Shown here: positions 1 to 9,526 of the stretch, in pieces
Layout: each line of letters begins with the position of its first letter
Position numbering within the stretch: position 1 is the first letter of the stretch
Source: Aquibacillus sediminis
GTDB lineage: Bacteria; Bacillota; Bacilli; Bacillales; Amphibacillaceae
Direction: 5' to 3'
DNA length: 64,000 nt
Assembly: GCF_005870085.1 (NCBI RefSeq)
Contig: NZ_SZNM01000012.1
Location: 1-64,000, forward strand
The notes under the pieces: generated by a model
What the model was told of the DNA's origin: nothing
The model's input: the letters and a program-made list of their open reading frames with translations, nothing else
The model's database searches: none
Translations under genes and position numbers: made by a program

Positions 1-212
1 GTTTCCTTTACCAAGTTAGCTGAGGCCGTGCCCATGGAAAGCGTAGTATTCTGCCGTAGCGATGGTATAACACTTATTTTAATCAGAATAGAAGAAAGCA
101 GAATTACAATAGTTATTGCACAGTATATAGCAACTGCGCAGTAAGACCATCAAAACTTCCGAAATAAGCCTTAAAAAATGGTAAACATAATGTTGGATGA
201 TAGGAAACACGT
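1..212. other. Window edge, no gene recognised
   Basis: No convincing reading frame or RNA is seen in these 212 bases. In B. subtilis yhbH lies downstream of prkA, but no yhbH-like frame is visible here, so it is absent or further left. A short open frame at 178-363 lies mostly over the prkA terminator and 3' end and is rejected. Confidence 0.4.
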
Positions 213-253
213 TAAAATAAAAAATGAGGCCAACAACAGTGTGTCGACCTCAT
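213..253 (-). terminator. Rho-independent terminator of prkA
   Basis: Read on the minus strand, an 8-bp stem (ATGAGGTC with GGCCTCAT, one wobble pair) is followed by a T-rich tract. It lies 13 nt beyond the prkA stop codon. Confidence 0.7.
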
Positions 254-265
254 CTTCCTTTTCAT

Positions 266-2161
266 CTATCGATTCAATAAGCTTCCAACATAACGTAGCA
301 AATCATTGGCAGATGTGGAGTTATAGCCATACTCATCGATTAATGTTGCGACCACTTCGTTGATTTTTTTCAATTGTTGTTCATCTGGTGTTTGGGTTGA
401 TGTCGTAATTTTAACTATATCTTTTAAATCGGCAAACAGTTTCTTTTGAATTGCTTCTCTTAAACGTTCATGGGATTGATAATCGAATTTCTTCCCTTTT
501 CTTGCATAGGCGGAAATGCGAATTAGTATTTCCTCCCGAAACGCTTTTTTGGCATTTTCAGATATACCAATCTGCTCTTCAATCGAACGCATCAATTTTT
601 CATCTGGTTGCATTTCTTCCCCTGTCAGCGGATCAGGGAGTTTTGTTTTATTGCAATACGCTTCCACATTATCCAAATAATTGTTCATTAGTGTTTTCGC
701 TGATTCTTCATACGAATAAACAAATGCCTTTTGTACTTCTTTCTTGGCAAGTTCATCATATTCTTTACGCGCAATCGAAATGAAGTTCAAGTAACGTTCA
801 CGGTCTTCTTTGGAAATGGAAGGATGATCATTCAACCCATCTTTTAATGAACGCAATACATCTAACGCATTAATCGACGTCATTTCTTTTTTAATAATAG
901 TAGAAGAAATGCGGTTAATCACATAACGTGGGTCAATCCCACTCATTCCTTCATCAGGATGTTCATTCTTGATTTCTTGTAAATCTGTTTCACTAAAGCC
1001 CTCTACATTTTGCCCATCATACAAGTACATTTTCTTCAATGGATTTAAGTTTGCTTTATCCGATTCCTTCAAACGAGTAAGAATGGTAAACATTGCCGCC
1101 ACTCGTAATGTATGTGGTGCAATGTGCACATCTTTTATATCACTTTCATTAATCATTTTCTGATAAATTCGTTCTTCCTCAGTTACTTTTAAATTATACG
1201 GAACAGGCATAACAATCATACGCGAATGCAGGGCCTCGTTTTTCTTATTCGAAATGAAAGAACGGTACTCAGATTCATTGGTATGAGCAACAATTAATTC
1301 ATCTGCTGATATTAAGGCAAATCGCCCTGCTTTAAAATTCCCTTCTTGTGTTAGGGATAGCAAATGCCATAGGAATTTCTCGTCACACTTCAACATCTCC
1401 TGAAATTCCATGATCCCTCGGTTTGCTTTGTTTAATTCACCATCAAATCGATAGGCACGCGGATCTGATTCAGAACCATACTCAGCAATAGTGGAAAAGT
1501 CAATCGAACCTGTTAAATCTGCAATATCTTGTGATTTTGGATCAGACGGACTAAATGTTCCAACCCCTGTACGTTTATCCTCTGAGAAAAATACTCGTTC
1601 AACCATCACATCTTCAATTTTCCCGTCGTATTCTTTTTCTAAGCGCATCATGTTTAGCGGAGAAAGGTTCCCCTCGATTTTGATGCCATATTCCTTTTCG
1701 AATTCTGGACGCAAATGTTGCGGAATAAGATGGAGAGGATCTTCATGCATTGGGCATCCTTTGATCCCATATACGGCCCCTTCATCGGTAAGGGTATATT
1801 CTTCTAATCCTCTTTTTAACATGGTTACTAATGTTGATTTCCCACCACTTACAGGCCCCATCAATAGCAAAATCCGTTTCCGAACGTCTAAACGCTTTGC
1901 AGCTGGATGAAAATACTCTTCGACCAATTTTTCCAATGCCTCTTCCAAACCAAACAACTCATCGCCAAAAAACTTATAGATTTTTCTACCATCGACTTCT
2001 TCTACGCCCTTATGCTTAATCATATTATAAACCCGTGAATGGGCGGATTGAGCGAGATAAGGACGTTCTTTTAACAACTCTAAATAATCGGCTAGTGTAC
2101 CTTCCCACTTTAATTTTTCTTGGTCCTCACGATAATTTTGGACTTTTTTTAATATATCCAT
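266..2161 (-). CDS. prkA: PrkA family serine protein kinase
   Basis: At 631 residues this equals B. subtilis PrkA. The N-terminal AAA-like domain carries a P-loop, GPVSGGKST, at residues 102-110; the C-terminal half is the PrkA-specific domain. The family links to sporulation and stationary phase in Bacillus and has been reported as a serine kinase and, in B. subtilis, as an ATP-dependent protease-like factor, so the exact activity is debated. The ATG is preceded by GGGAGGTC at good spacing. The neighbours trmL, amidase and queG reproduce the Bacillus cspR-yhbB-yhbA neighbourhood. It is separated from trmL by a small plus-strand gene and so is probably its own transcript. Confidence 0.95.
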   Translation of the reverse strand: MDILKKVQNYREDQEKLKWEGTLADYLELLKERPYLAQSAHSRVYNMIKHKGVEEVDGRKIYKFFGDELFGLEEALEKLVEEYFHPAAKRLDVRKRILLLMGPVSGGKSTLVTMLKRGLEEYTLTDEGAVYGIKGCPMHEDPLHLIPQHLRPEFEKEYGIKIEGNLSPLNMMRLEKEYDGKIEDVMVERVFFSEDKRTGVGTFSPSDPKSQDIADLTGSIDFSTIAEYGSESDPRAYRFDGELNKANRGIMEFQEMLKCDEKFLWHLLSLTQEGNFKAGRFALISADELIVAHTNESEYRSFISNKKNEALHSRMIVMPVPYNLKVTEEERIYQKMINESDIKDVHIAPHTLRVAAMFTILTRLKESDKANLNPLKKMYLYDGQNVEGFSETDLQEIKNEHPDEGMSGIDPRYVINRISSTIIKKEMTSINALDVLRSLKDGLNDHPSISKEDRERYLNFISIARKEYDELAKKEVQKAFVYSYEESAKTLMNNYLDNVEAYCNKTKLPDPLTGEEMQPDEKLMRSIEEQIGISENAKKAFREEILIRISAYARKGKKFDYQSHERLREAIQKKLFADLKDIVKITTSTQTPDEQQLKKINEVVATLIDEYGYNSTSANDLLRYVGSLLNR

Positions 2162-2371
2162 AGGTGACCTCCCAGTGAAAATGGTGATACAGATGCTATT
2201 TGTTACAATCTATGTCACTATGGACAGGAAAATGAGTAGTTAAAAAAACTGATTTTAAATTAAATCATTTTAGTAATGGAGAAAACGGGAGAAAAAGAAG
2301 GAATAAGGAAGATATATGAGCAATAACTTTTTATTAATTTTCTAAAAATTTTTGCCACCAGCGGTTGTTCC

Positions 2372-2400
2372 TTCACAAGGCTTAATCAATTCGTTATAAT
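2372..2400 (+). promoter_or_regulatory. SigmaA-type promoter for the 30-aa gene
   Basis: A TTCACA -35 box and a perfect TATAAT -10 box are separated by 17 bp, about 70 nt upstream of the small gene at 2468. It is the only strong plus-strand promoter signal noticed in the 305-nt gap behind prkA. Confidence 0.6.
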
Positions 2401-2467
2401 AAAGTCAACATACATTACATACTACTATTACTACTTTGTTAATTGATCAAGGGAGGATTAGATCGAG

Positions 2468-2560
2468 ATGGGGATTGTTCTGATTATAGGGGTTAGTATC
2501 GCATTTTTATCAGCCATTTTCGCCGCTGGATATGAATCCAAGCAAGTTCCAAAGCGATAA
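2468..2560 (+). CDS. Small 30-aa single-pass membrane protein
   Basis: This frame encodes 30 residues: a hydrophobic stretch (about residues 3-21, MGIVLIIGVSIAFLSAIF at the start) followed by a short charged tail ending KQVPKR. A strong AAGGGAGGATT lies upstream of the ATG, a near-consensus promoter at 2372-2400 and a terminator at 2572-2607. The complete transcription unit makes it more credible than a chance frame. Function unknown; small membrane peptides of this size in bacilli include toxin-like, regulatory and spore-associated proteins, and nothing here separates these. Confidence 0.65.
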   Translation: MGIVLIIGVSIAFLSAIFAAGYESKQVPKR

Positions 2561-2571
2561 ATAGGTCTATT

Positions 2572-2607
2572 AAAAAAACGTGCTCATATTATATGGGCAC
2601 GTTTTTT
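2572..2607. terminator. Bidirectional terminator
   Basis: A stem built from AACGTGC and GCACGTT is flanked by A6 and T6 tracts. It can end the small plus-strand gene and also trmL, whose stop lies 70 nt away on the minus strand. Confidence 0.8.
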
Positions 2608-2676
2608 AGTGAAACGGGTTTGAGGTTTTCCTTGCCGGTTCCTCGTTCCTTTACTATTATAGAATGCTACTGCTAC

Positions 2677-3150
2677 TTAATCCAAGCCTGGAAATCCTTG
2701 TTGCTTCAACACATCGTAGATAAGGATGGCAGCAGTGTTCGATAAATTTAATGAACGAACTTTATCCGTCATATGAATACGAAGGCAACGATCCTCTTTA
2801 CCCTCTAATAGTTCTTTGGGAATCCCATTTGTTTCTCTTCCAAAAACAAAGAACTGATCTTGATCATGGTTACTAAAATCGAAATCGGTATAATACTTCG
2901 TTCCAAAATTTTCAATATAATAAAATTCACCGCTTGGATACTTATCATATATTTCATCTAAAGAATCATGGTAATGAATCGCCACATCATGCCAATAGTC
3001 TAGTCCAGCTCGTCTTAACATTTTATCGTCGGTTGAGAAACCAAGTGGGCGAACTAAATGAAGAATGGTATTCGTTGCTAGACACGTTCTCGCGATATTA
3101 CCTGTGTTGGCAGGAATTTCTGGCTGAAATAATACAATATGATTAGCCAC
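2677..3150 (-). CDS. trmL: tRNA (cytidine(34)-2'-O)-methyltransferase
   Basis: A SPOUT-class methyltransferase (TrmL; CspR in Bacillus) that 2'-O-methylates the wobble nucleotide of tRNA-Leu using SAM. Visible motifs: PEIPANTGNIAR near the N-terminus, FGRETNGIP in the middle, and the SAM-knot region RSLNLSNTAAI near the C-terminus. The GTG start at 3150 is preferred over upstream ATGs because GAGGTGAA sits just before it and it gives 157 residues, the usual family length. Members of this family start directly before the HIVLFQPEIP strand, which also supports it. Confidence 0.93.
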   Translation of the reverse strand: MANHIVLFQPEIPANTGNIARTCLATNTILHLVRPLGFSTDDKMLRRAGLDYWHDVAIHYHDSLDEIYDKYPSGEFYYIENFGTKYYTDFDFSNHDQDQFFVFGRETNGIPKELLEGKEDRCLRIHMTDKVRSLNLSNTAAILIYDVLKQQGFPGLD

Positions 3151-3271
3151 TTTGTTCACCTCAAACATTATTATTAACTTGATCATTATAGCACAATCAT
3201 CTTATTGTTACACAAAATCATTTTTATCTTACCTAATTTATTTCGTCTTATAAAAAAGGCTTTTTTGTAAA

Positions 3272-3621
3272 GTTTGTTGCTTCGCAAAACTTCGTAGTTG
3301 ATAGAAACTCCGACGTAACTCTTGTCGTTGGGATGTTAGCGGATTCTCATTCCGCTATTTCGTTAAATTTCCTCATTTTGTGGCGCGAAACGGTTCCTCG
3401 TTCCGCTATATGTCGTTTCCATAACGATTATCACCACTTTTGTGCCTGATAGCGGAATCACGAACCGCTTCCCCCTGTATTTAAGCTTTTTTTCATGAAA
3501 TAGCGGAACCACAAACCGGTTCATCCTACAATCCGGGCCCTCATTTCGTTATTTAGCAAAATACCCATTTTGAGGTACGACCAGGTCTTCCTTCACCTTT
3601 CCTATTACGTCGGATTCTATG
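3272..3621. repeat. Long inverted repeat, left copy (AGCGGAAT cluster)
   Basis: About 350 bp of non-coding DNA matching, in inverted orientation, the block at 9675-10016. Several short imperfect palindromes of the form AGCGGAATnAnGAACCGC recur about every 50-70 nt. The ends share GTAGTTGATAGAAAC and CGTCGGATT with the other copy. This accounts for most of the 530-nt gap between trmL and the amidase gene. Confidence 0.85.
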
Positions 3622-3719
3622 GTTAATCCATCTGCTTTGGACTCCTAATTTTTTTCATTGTACTCTTGAATCGAATAACTAAATATTCCTATCCTTTAAA
3701 ATTTCATTGTTACCCCACT

Positions 3720-4583
3720 TCAGTCCCCAATTCGAAAAAGTTTATATTTACAATCAGAAGTCCATGCGCGCGAGTCTTCATAGGACCAGTACCGGTGTCT
3801 ACTATTATCGGTGTGGGCGTTGACTAGTGGCATGCCATCACCATCTTTTTCAACGACAATTGTGTTATGATCCCAACGTCCATCTCCCTCGAAATCATAA
3901 CAAATCACATCTCCAGGAAGTAATTCTGTTGGATCTTCTACCTCTTTCCCTTCTAACCCTTGATTCGATCCACTCAAATACCAGCGCAAGGAATGGGCCA
4001 CTGCCCAGCTATAGCTCCAAGAATTGGACTGATACCACCAACCTTCCCCCTTATTCGGCGCCCCTCGCATTGGCGCTCCTCCAGCACGAAGGCATTGTGA
4101 TACAAAATTCGTACAATCTACATCAAACTGCTTATACTCTGGATTATAATCATTCCACCATCGTTCCGCATACTGGACAGCGGCATGTCGATCATATTCA
4201 AACCTTGTGTTCCGATCTGCATGCTTTGCTAGTGGTTCAATTGTTGGAACTGCTTTTTCAGACTGAACCATTTTCACTTCCTCATCTTCCACTAATTGAT
4301 TCCCATGAAAAAGTGCACGGTGAACATGTTCTTCTTCCTCATGATAAAACCTCTTACCTTGTTTTATGAAAAAGGTAACAGCTAGGTTATATTCTACTTT
4401 TGTTTTGTCTTCATCAACTTGATAACTACGAAAAAGCTTTCCTTTACCAGTCATACGCGGTACTTTATTTCCCCTTTTTTCATGGATACTTTTTTTGTTT
4501 AACACCCAGTTAGCATTTGGTTCTTCTCTTTGTTCAGTTAACTGTTCTTGCCAATATTGTTTGATTTGTTCTCCTATCATCAT
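3720..4583 (-). CDS. Amidase_6-domain protein (YhbB-like)
   Basis: 287 residues. The C-terminal half carries the putative amidase domain (PF12671 type): DCTNFVSQCL with the likely nucleophile Cys157, then WDHNTIVV (His239) and VNAHTDN (His257). The fold resembles CHAP/NlpC-like cysteine hydrolases, so cell-wall or peptide amide cleavage is plausible. The N-terminal ~120 residues are a charged domain. No signal peptide is seen. The position between trmL and queG matches yhbB of B. subtilis. GGGAG lies 7 nt upstream of the first ATG. The substrate is unknown. Confidence 0.85.
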   Translation of the reverse strand: MMIGEQIKQYWQEQLTEQREEPNANWVLNKKSIHEKRGNKVPRMTGKGKLFRSYQVDEDKTKVEYNLAVTFFIKQGKRFYHEEEEHVHRALFHGNQLVEDEEVKMVQSEKAVPTIEPLAKHADRNTRFEYDRHAAVQYAERWWNDYNPEYKQFDVDCTNFVSQCLRAGGAPMRGAPNKGEGWWYQSNSWSYSWAVAHSLRWYLSGSNQGLEGKEVEDPTELLPGDVICYDFEGDGRWDHNTIVVEKDGDGMPLVNAHTDNSRHRYWSYEDSRAWTSDCKYKLFRIGD

Positions 4584-4760
4584 TGCACCACTCCCTCTTT
4601 TTACCCTATGAAATGGTGAAAGGAAGCATGAGTAGAAAGTCTAGATTAAGAATGAAGTGCACCAGTGCGCCGCTGTTCTGATTCACGAGATTCTGGTTCC
4701 TTTTTAGGGGTTCTGGTGTTTATTTACGGGAATCCAATTTCAGCACAGCACCTATTCAAT

Positions 4761-4798
4761 AAAAAACACCCATCGATGTTAACGAACATCAATGGGTG
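4761..4798 (-). terminator. Terminator overlapping the ogt stop codon
   Basis: On the minus strand a long stem (CACCCATTGATGTT with AACATCGATGGGTG, one internal mismatch, loop CGTT) is followed by T6. The ogt TAA codon lies inside the hairpin, so the last codons double as terminator. Confidence 0.85.
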
Positions 4799-5312
4799 CC
4801 TTTTCCAATTCTAGAAGTGTTTTCTTTTTCTCCATTCCACCGTTATATCCAACTAATGAGCCATTACTACCAATAATACGGTGACATGGTACGAGAATAG
4901 AGAGCGGGTTCTTATTGATCGCTCCTCCTACAGCACGTATTGCTTTTGGTGCTTGAATTGCTTTTGCTATATCTTTATACGATCTTGTTTCTCCATATGG
5001 GACCTTTTCTAACAGTGCTTTCCATACCTTTTTTTCAAAAGGAGTACCATTGAGGTGAAAATCAGTCGTAAATTCTTTCCTTTCCCCTGCGAAATACTCT
5101 GTTAGTTGCCGTTTTACTTCTTCTATAGGCGCTGCATCTTGAACCATTTCTGTGCAAAGATAATACCGTTTACTCCACCTTTGAAGACTTGACTTCAAAT
5201 CTCTCATCTCACCAAAATCAATCCGACATAGCCCCTCACCTGAAGCAAGAATAGTAAGTGGACCAATTGGAGTTACCAATTCATCATAACGTAAGACTGT
5301 ACGCTTCCCCAT
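4779..5312 (-). CDS. ogt: Methylated-DNA--protein-cysteine methyltransferase
   Basis: A suicide repair protein that transfers the alkyl group from O6-alkylguanine to its own cysteine. The active-site motif VPCHRIIGSNG carries the acceptor Cys143. The RAVGGA(I/M)NKNP helix before it and GYNGGMEKK after it are diagnostic. 177 residues from the ATG at 5312, chosen because AAGGGG lies 6 nt upstream; an in-frame TTG two codons earlier is less likely. The gene sits between the yhbB-like gene and queG, an insertion relative to the B. subtilis order. Confidence 0.93.
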   Translation of the reverse strand: MGKRTVLRYDELVTPIGPLTILASGEGLCRIDFGEMRDLKSSLQRWSKRYYLCTEMVQDAAPIEEVKRQLTEYFAGERKEFTTDFHLNGTPFEKKVWKALLEKVPYGETRSYKDIAKAIQAPKAIRAVGGAINKNPLSILVPCHRIIGSNGSLVGYNGGMEKKKTLLELEKAPIDVR

Positions 5313-5534
5313 AGACAACCCCTTCTAACACGTTTATCTTTTTATACTGATTAGCACGGAGGAATGAACAACGTCGTAGCAGTTCAAAAATCAGTATAAG
5401 TGCAACCAAGGCTCTGCCTGCGCTCCTTGGCAATCGCCAAGGCATTTCTTTCTATTCTGTTTTACCCTGAGATGAGTGTACAATGACCATACAACCATTG
5501 TACAAGAGTCCTTATAGAAGTAGAAGCTTTTCCG

Positions 5535-6683
5535 TTACGTTTTTTGATAATAGATCGATTCAAAATCCAATCCTTTATCCATTTCTGCAAGTACTTGTGG
5601 ATCCGACTCTTTTTGTTTTGCTTGTTTAATTGCCTCATATCCATCTGTGGTTCCAATTTTACCAATTGCCCATGCTGCTGTTCCGCGTATGACTGGGCGT
5701 GGATCTTCTCGCATCAGTCGAACCAATTCATCGACAGCTGATGTTTCTTTAAAGTGAGCTAATGCAAGAATCGCATTGCGTTGAATTGGTTTTTTGCCAC
5801 GCCAGGAACCAGCCATGTTACCAAACTTCTCTTTAAACTCACGATTCGATATGGACAATAATGGTACTAAACTAGGCTTTACTAATTCTGGATCTGGTTC
5901 TAACTCTTCATGAAGATGAAAATCAACATGTTTATTATAAGGGCAAACAACTTGGCATGTGTCAAAGCCGTATAATTGATTCCCCATTTTAGAGCGAAAT
6001 TCATCAGGAAGAAAATCTTTTGTTTGGGTTAAAAAGGCAATGCAGTTCTTCGCATTTAAACGCCCGCCTTCCACTAATGCACCAGTTGGACAACTATCAA
6101 TACATTTGGTGCAATCGCCACAACCATCGGCAATCGGTTGATCGGGGCGAAACGGAATATTGGTGATCATTTCCCCAAGATATACATACGAACCAAACTC
6201 AGGAGTTATGATGGCACAATTTTTTCCACTAAAACCAATCCCTGCTCTTTGGGCAACGGCACGATCGGATAATTCCCCGGTATCAACCATCGGCTTATAG
6301 TGAAAATCTTTCACCTTTTCACTGATATATTGGCCTAACTGCTCAACTTTTTCACGTAATACATGATGGTAATCGGTTCCCCATGATGCTCGGCAAAACA
6401 TTCCACGTCGATCACCTTTAACACTTTTAGGAGCATTTTTCATCCTTGATGGATAGGCAATAGCGATCGAGATAATCGACTGTGCTTCAGGCATCAACCG
6501 AGTAGGTTCGGTTCGTTCCTCAATCGTCCCTTTTTCAAAACCTGATTGGTATCCAGATTCTTGTTGTAACTGAAGTCGTGATTTTAATTCTGAGAACACA
6601 TCGGCAGAAGTAAAGCCGATTTTATCTATTCCAATACTTTTACTATATTCAATGATATCTTGTTTCAGTGATTCATATGCCAT
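5535..6683 (-). CDS. queG: Epoxyqueuosine reductase
   Basis: QueG performs the last step of queuosine synthesis, reducing epoxyqueuosine in tRNA with a cobalamin cofactor and two 4Fe-4S clusters. Ferredoxin-like cysteines are in CGDCTKCIDSCPTGAL (about residues 188-198) and in CIAFLTQ and CQVVCPYNKH downstream. The VDTGELSDRAVAQRAG segment holds the conserved catalytic Asp. The C-terminal ~90 residues form HEAT-like repeats (NAILALAHFK, RGTAAWAIGKIG) typical of the long Bacillus form. 382 residues, family length. AGGGGGA precedes the ATG at 6683; an in-frame TTG one codon upstream is ignored. Confidence 0.95.
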   Translation of the reverse strand: MAYESLKQDIIEYSKSIGIDKIGFTSADVFSELKSRLQLQQESGYQSGFEKGTIEERTEPTRLMPEAQSIISIAIAYPSRMKNAPKSVKGDRRGMFCRASWGTDYHHVLREKVEQLGQYISEKVKDFHYKPMVDTGELSDRAVAQRAGIGFSGKNCAIITPEFGSYVYLGEMITNIPFRPDQPIADGCGDCTKCIDSCPTGALVEGGRLNAKNCIAFLTQTKDFLPDEFRSKMGNQLYGFDTCQVVCPYNKHVDFHLHEELEPDPELVKPSLVPLLSISNREFKEKFGNMAGSWRGKKPIQRNAILALAHFKETSAVDELVRLMREDPRPVIRGTAAWAIGKIGTTDGYEAIKQAKQKESDPQVLAEMDKGLDFESIYYQKT

Positions 6684-6761
6684 CAAAATTCCCCCTTTCT
6701 ATTGTTGTTCTTTTGTATTGTCAAGGAAATGATAGATGTTTCCATTGAATCTTTCTGTGAT

Positions 6762-8471
6762 TTAGGACATATCCTTTACTTTTGCGGTACGAATTCGATT
6801 CAATGTTGCCGCAATCTCAAACCGACGTGGTCTTGCTAAATCACCTGGATGTTGGTTTGGAAAGGGGGCAAAAGATGCTAACCCTTGCTGATTCATTTGC
6901 GCTTCGATTTGGTCCAACAACTCAGCCAATGACTGATTTTTCTTCAACCAGCCTTTTTGGTCGATATGGCGAATCATTTCCGCAATCATTCTTGTTTGCG
7001 AACTATCGACTAACTGCTCTACATAATGGAGTGAAATGTCTGTTCTTCCCATGATAACGGTGGCTAATCCCTTCGCTTGGACTTTCGATTTTTTGCCTTT
7101 TTGCATTTGGATACTGCCTGGCAAAAATTGTCGGTTCGGAAGTTTTCCAAAATCTTGATCCGCCTTAGATGTCCGAGCAGTTGGATTCTTCTCTGCAATT
7201 TCCTTCGCTTTATCCGTTACATTAAATGGTTTATATTGATCCATCATAATCACTTGATCGGCAACATCAAAATAGTCACCAGAACCACCCATTACTAATA
7301 TAGTCGATACATCTAGTTGTTGTTTCATTTGTTCTATTTTATCAATGAATGGAGTGATTGGTTCTTTTTCTTTCACAACTAATTCTTGCATGCGACCGTC
7401 ACGGATCATAAAGTTTGTTGCGCTCGTATCTTCATCAATTAATAAGGTACCAGCACCTGCTTCTAATGCTTCGACCACATTCGCTGCTTGGGACGTACTT
7501 CCACTGGCATTTTCTGTCGTGAAACGATTGGTGTCTTGTTTATGTGGTAAATCATTAATAAACGAAGAGATGTTGACAGTTGTGACTTGTCTTCCATCCT
7601 CAGCCCTAACCTTCACTGCCGTTGGATCTGTTAGGACATATTCACGTCCATCTCCAATAATATGATGATAGACACCTCGTTCAATCGCATTTAATAGGGT
7701 ACTTTTTCCATGATACCCACCACCAACAATTAATGTGACACCTTTTTTGATCGCCATTCCTGTTAAAGGTTCCTCTTGGTGTGGAATGTTTATCCTTACT
7801 TGATTGGCTTCAGGACTTTGAAACGGAATCGCATTATTAAGAGGTCGATTGCTAATCCCGCTTTGTCTTGGTAAGACAGAGCCATTGGCAATAAACGATA
7901 CCCAGCCATTTTCTTTCATTGCGTGTCGGATTGCTTGATGTTGATCGGCTAATTTAACTGCTTGGTCAATCGTTTCATCTTTAATCGCAAACACGGATTG
8001 ACTTAAAATACTTGGAATCGCATCAAAAAACAACTTCTCTGCTTCTTTTCCATTGATTCGACGACCATTCGCCGGTAAGCCAATCGATAAACAAATGGTT
8101 ATATGATTTGGGTCAAGGTCAACTGCTGTCCGTTCTAAAATTTCTTGACCAGGGGCATCAATTGCAATTAAGCCACTTTTTCCTGAACCTTTGCCATGAA
8201 TGGAGTTATTCGAAATCGCACGTGCGACCGAACGAGCAACCACATCTTCTGTGTATACCTTTCGATTCTGGTCATTTTTCCATTCAGCTTTTATTTTACG
8301 ATACGCATCAGGGATAATGATTCTAATTTTAGAAGGAGACGCAAATGGATCTCCTTGCACATAATCAACGATGACTTCATATCGATGAAAAGAAAACCTG
8401 CCTTGTATTGTCTTATATGCTTTATAGCTTTTCCCATCTATTTGTCGTAATGATTGTTGTAATCGATTCAT
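6762..8471 (-). CDS. ABC-class P-loop ATPase (COG3044 type)
   Basis: 569 residues of the predicted ABC-class ATPase family (PF09818). The P-loop GGGYHGKST is near residue 250, followed by ENASGSTSQAANVVEALEAG (signature-like) and LLIDEDTSATNFMIRD (Walker B). The ATPase core lies in the middle; unusual N- and C-terminal domains replace any membrane partner, and no transporter subunit is encoded nearby. Family members are soluble and of unknown role; some have been linked to RNA or translation-associated functions. GAGGTG lies 8 nt before the ATG. It follows queG in the same direction, 78 nt away, and could share a transcript. Confidence 0.85.
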   Translation of the reverse strand: MNRLQQSLRQIDGKSYKAYKTIQGRFSFHRYEVIVDYVQGDPFASPSKIRIIIPDAYRKIKAEWKNDQNRKVYTEDVVARSVARAISNNSIHGKGSGKSGLIAIDAPGQEILERTAVDLDPNHITICLSIGLPANGRRINGKEAEKLFFDAIPSILSQSVFAIKDETIDQAVKLADQHQAIRHAMKENGWVSFIANGSVLPRQSGISNRPLNNAIPFQSPEANQVRINIPHQEEPLTGMAIKKGVTLIVGGGYHGKSTLLNAIERGVYHHIIGDGREYVLTDPTAVKVRAEDGRQVTTVNISSFINDLPHKQDTNRFTTENASGSTSQAANVVEALEAGAGTLLIDEDTSATNFMIRDGRMQELVVKEKEPITPFIDKIEQMKQQLDVSTILVMGGSGDYFDVADQVIMMDQYKPFNVTDKAKEIAEKNPTARTSKADQDFGKLPNRQFLPGSIQMQKGKKSKVQAKGLATVIMGRTDISLHYVEQLVDSSQTRMIAEMIRHIDQKGWLKKNQSLAELLDQIEAQMNQQGLASFAPFPNQHPGDLARPRRFEIAATLNRIRTAKVKDMS

Positions 8472-8579
8472 TCTCCTATCACCTCTTTTGTACTACCTAA
8501 AACATAAATTCGCATAATGATAGGATACATCCTGCTAGCGTTATCTTTCAAGCCATGTCACCTAACACCTTGTTAGTAA

Positions 8580-9416
8580 TTATTGGCGACTAAAGCCAAT
8601 TTTCTCAAGTGCCTGATGGAGACTCGCTAATGTATCGACCCCTTTGAATTCAATCCCTAAAGATACAACCGTCTGAGCAATCTCTGGCCTTATTCCAGTG
8701 ATGGTTGTTTCAACACCGATAAGTTGTAAGGCATTCACAACTTGAAATAAACTATGCGCAACAGCAGTATCAACAATTGGCACCCCTGAAACATCCATAA
8801 TTAAATATTCAAGGCCGTACTCGGTACTTTGCTCTAATGCCGTTTCCATAATTAATTGAGCTCTATGGGTATCAATTTCTCCGATTAATGGAAGCACGGC
8901 TATGTCCTTCGCAATCGGAACCACTGGAACAGATAGTTGTTGCATCGTGTTATAGGCGCGTTTGATTTTTCGCTCATTATTTTCAGCGTACATTTGACTG
9001 ATGATAAACATAATTTCGTCGATAATTGGGTTGATCATTATGCTCACGTCTAACATCGTAATTGCCGCAAACTTTCGTTGTGTTAATTCTTCTGAAAAAC
9101 TCTCCCAAATAACCGTACGAAATGACGATAGCAGTTTAATTAAATTTTCTACTGGGATCCCTCTTTGAACAGCAAGTTTTCCAGCTCGGTTTGTCCAGTC
9201 ACGTACTTTATCTAATATAATCGACTGGTCAGTAAACAGGGCTTCACCTAAATAATGAATCAGCTCTGTACGATTTTCTAATATTTGTTTTTCCGAAAGA
9301 CCTGCTTCTTTTATATCCTTAGCATAAACTTCCCCTTGTAAATCAATCGTTTTTTGTGCAAGCATTTCTTTATTGGAAATTACTCGCTGCCCTATATACC
9401 CTAGTTCTTCTTTCAT
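8580..9416 (-). CDS. RsbR-family stressosome protein with STAS domain
   Basis: 278 residues: an N-terminal helical, globin-like RsbR sensor domain (1-140) and a C-terminal STAS domain (about 155-270). The STAS domain keeps both threonines phosphorylated by RsbT in RsbRA: IDTHRA and IVDTAVAH. The DVSGVPIVDTAVAHSLF and GIRPEIAQTVVSLGI segments are closely like RsbRA. It should assemble with RsbS into stressosomes that control RsbT and the general stress response. None of rsbS, rsbT or rsbU is next to it, so it is probably an accessory paralog. The start at 9416 gives normal length; an upstream in-frame start at 9479 lacks a ribosome site. Confidence 0.88.
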   Translation of the reverse strand: MKEELGYIGQRVISNKEMLAQKTIDLQGEVYAKDIKEAGLSEKQILENRTELIHYLGEALFTDQSIILDKVRDWTNRAGKLAVQRGIPVENLIKLLSSFRTVIWESFSEELTQRKFAAITMLDVSIMINPIIDEIMFIISQMYAENNERKIKRAYNTMQQLSVPVVPIAKDIAVLPLIGEIDTHRAQLIMETALEQSTEYGLEYLIMDVSGVPIVDTAVAHSLFQVVNALQLIGVETTITGIRPEIAQTVVSLGIEFKGVDTLASLHQALEKIGFSRQ

Positions 9417-9526
9417 TTCCCCTACCCCTTTTTTTCTGTGGTTAAAATTCTCGTATGTCTTAATCAGTAACTCTATCATATATGAATTTTAGAATTATTT
9501 CAGTAACGATCACTTACTATGGTTGA

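Noticed and set aside
5425-5442. CCTTGGC-AATC-GCCAAGG hairpin downstream of queG as a terminator
   Set aside because: It is a perfect 7-bp stem but has no T tract on either strand and lies about 90 nt past the queG stop.
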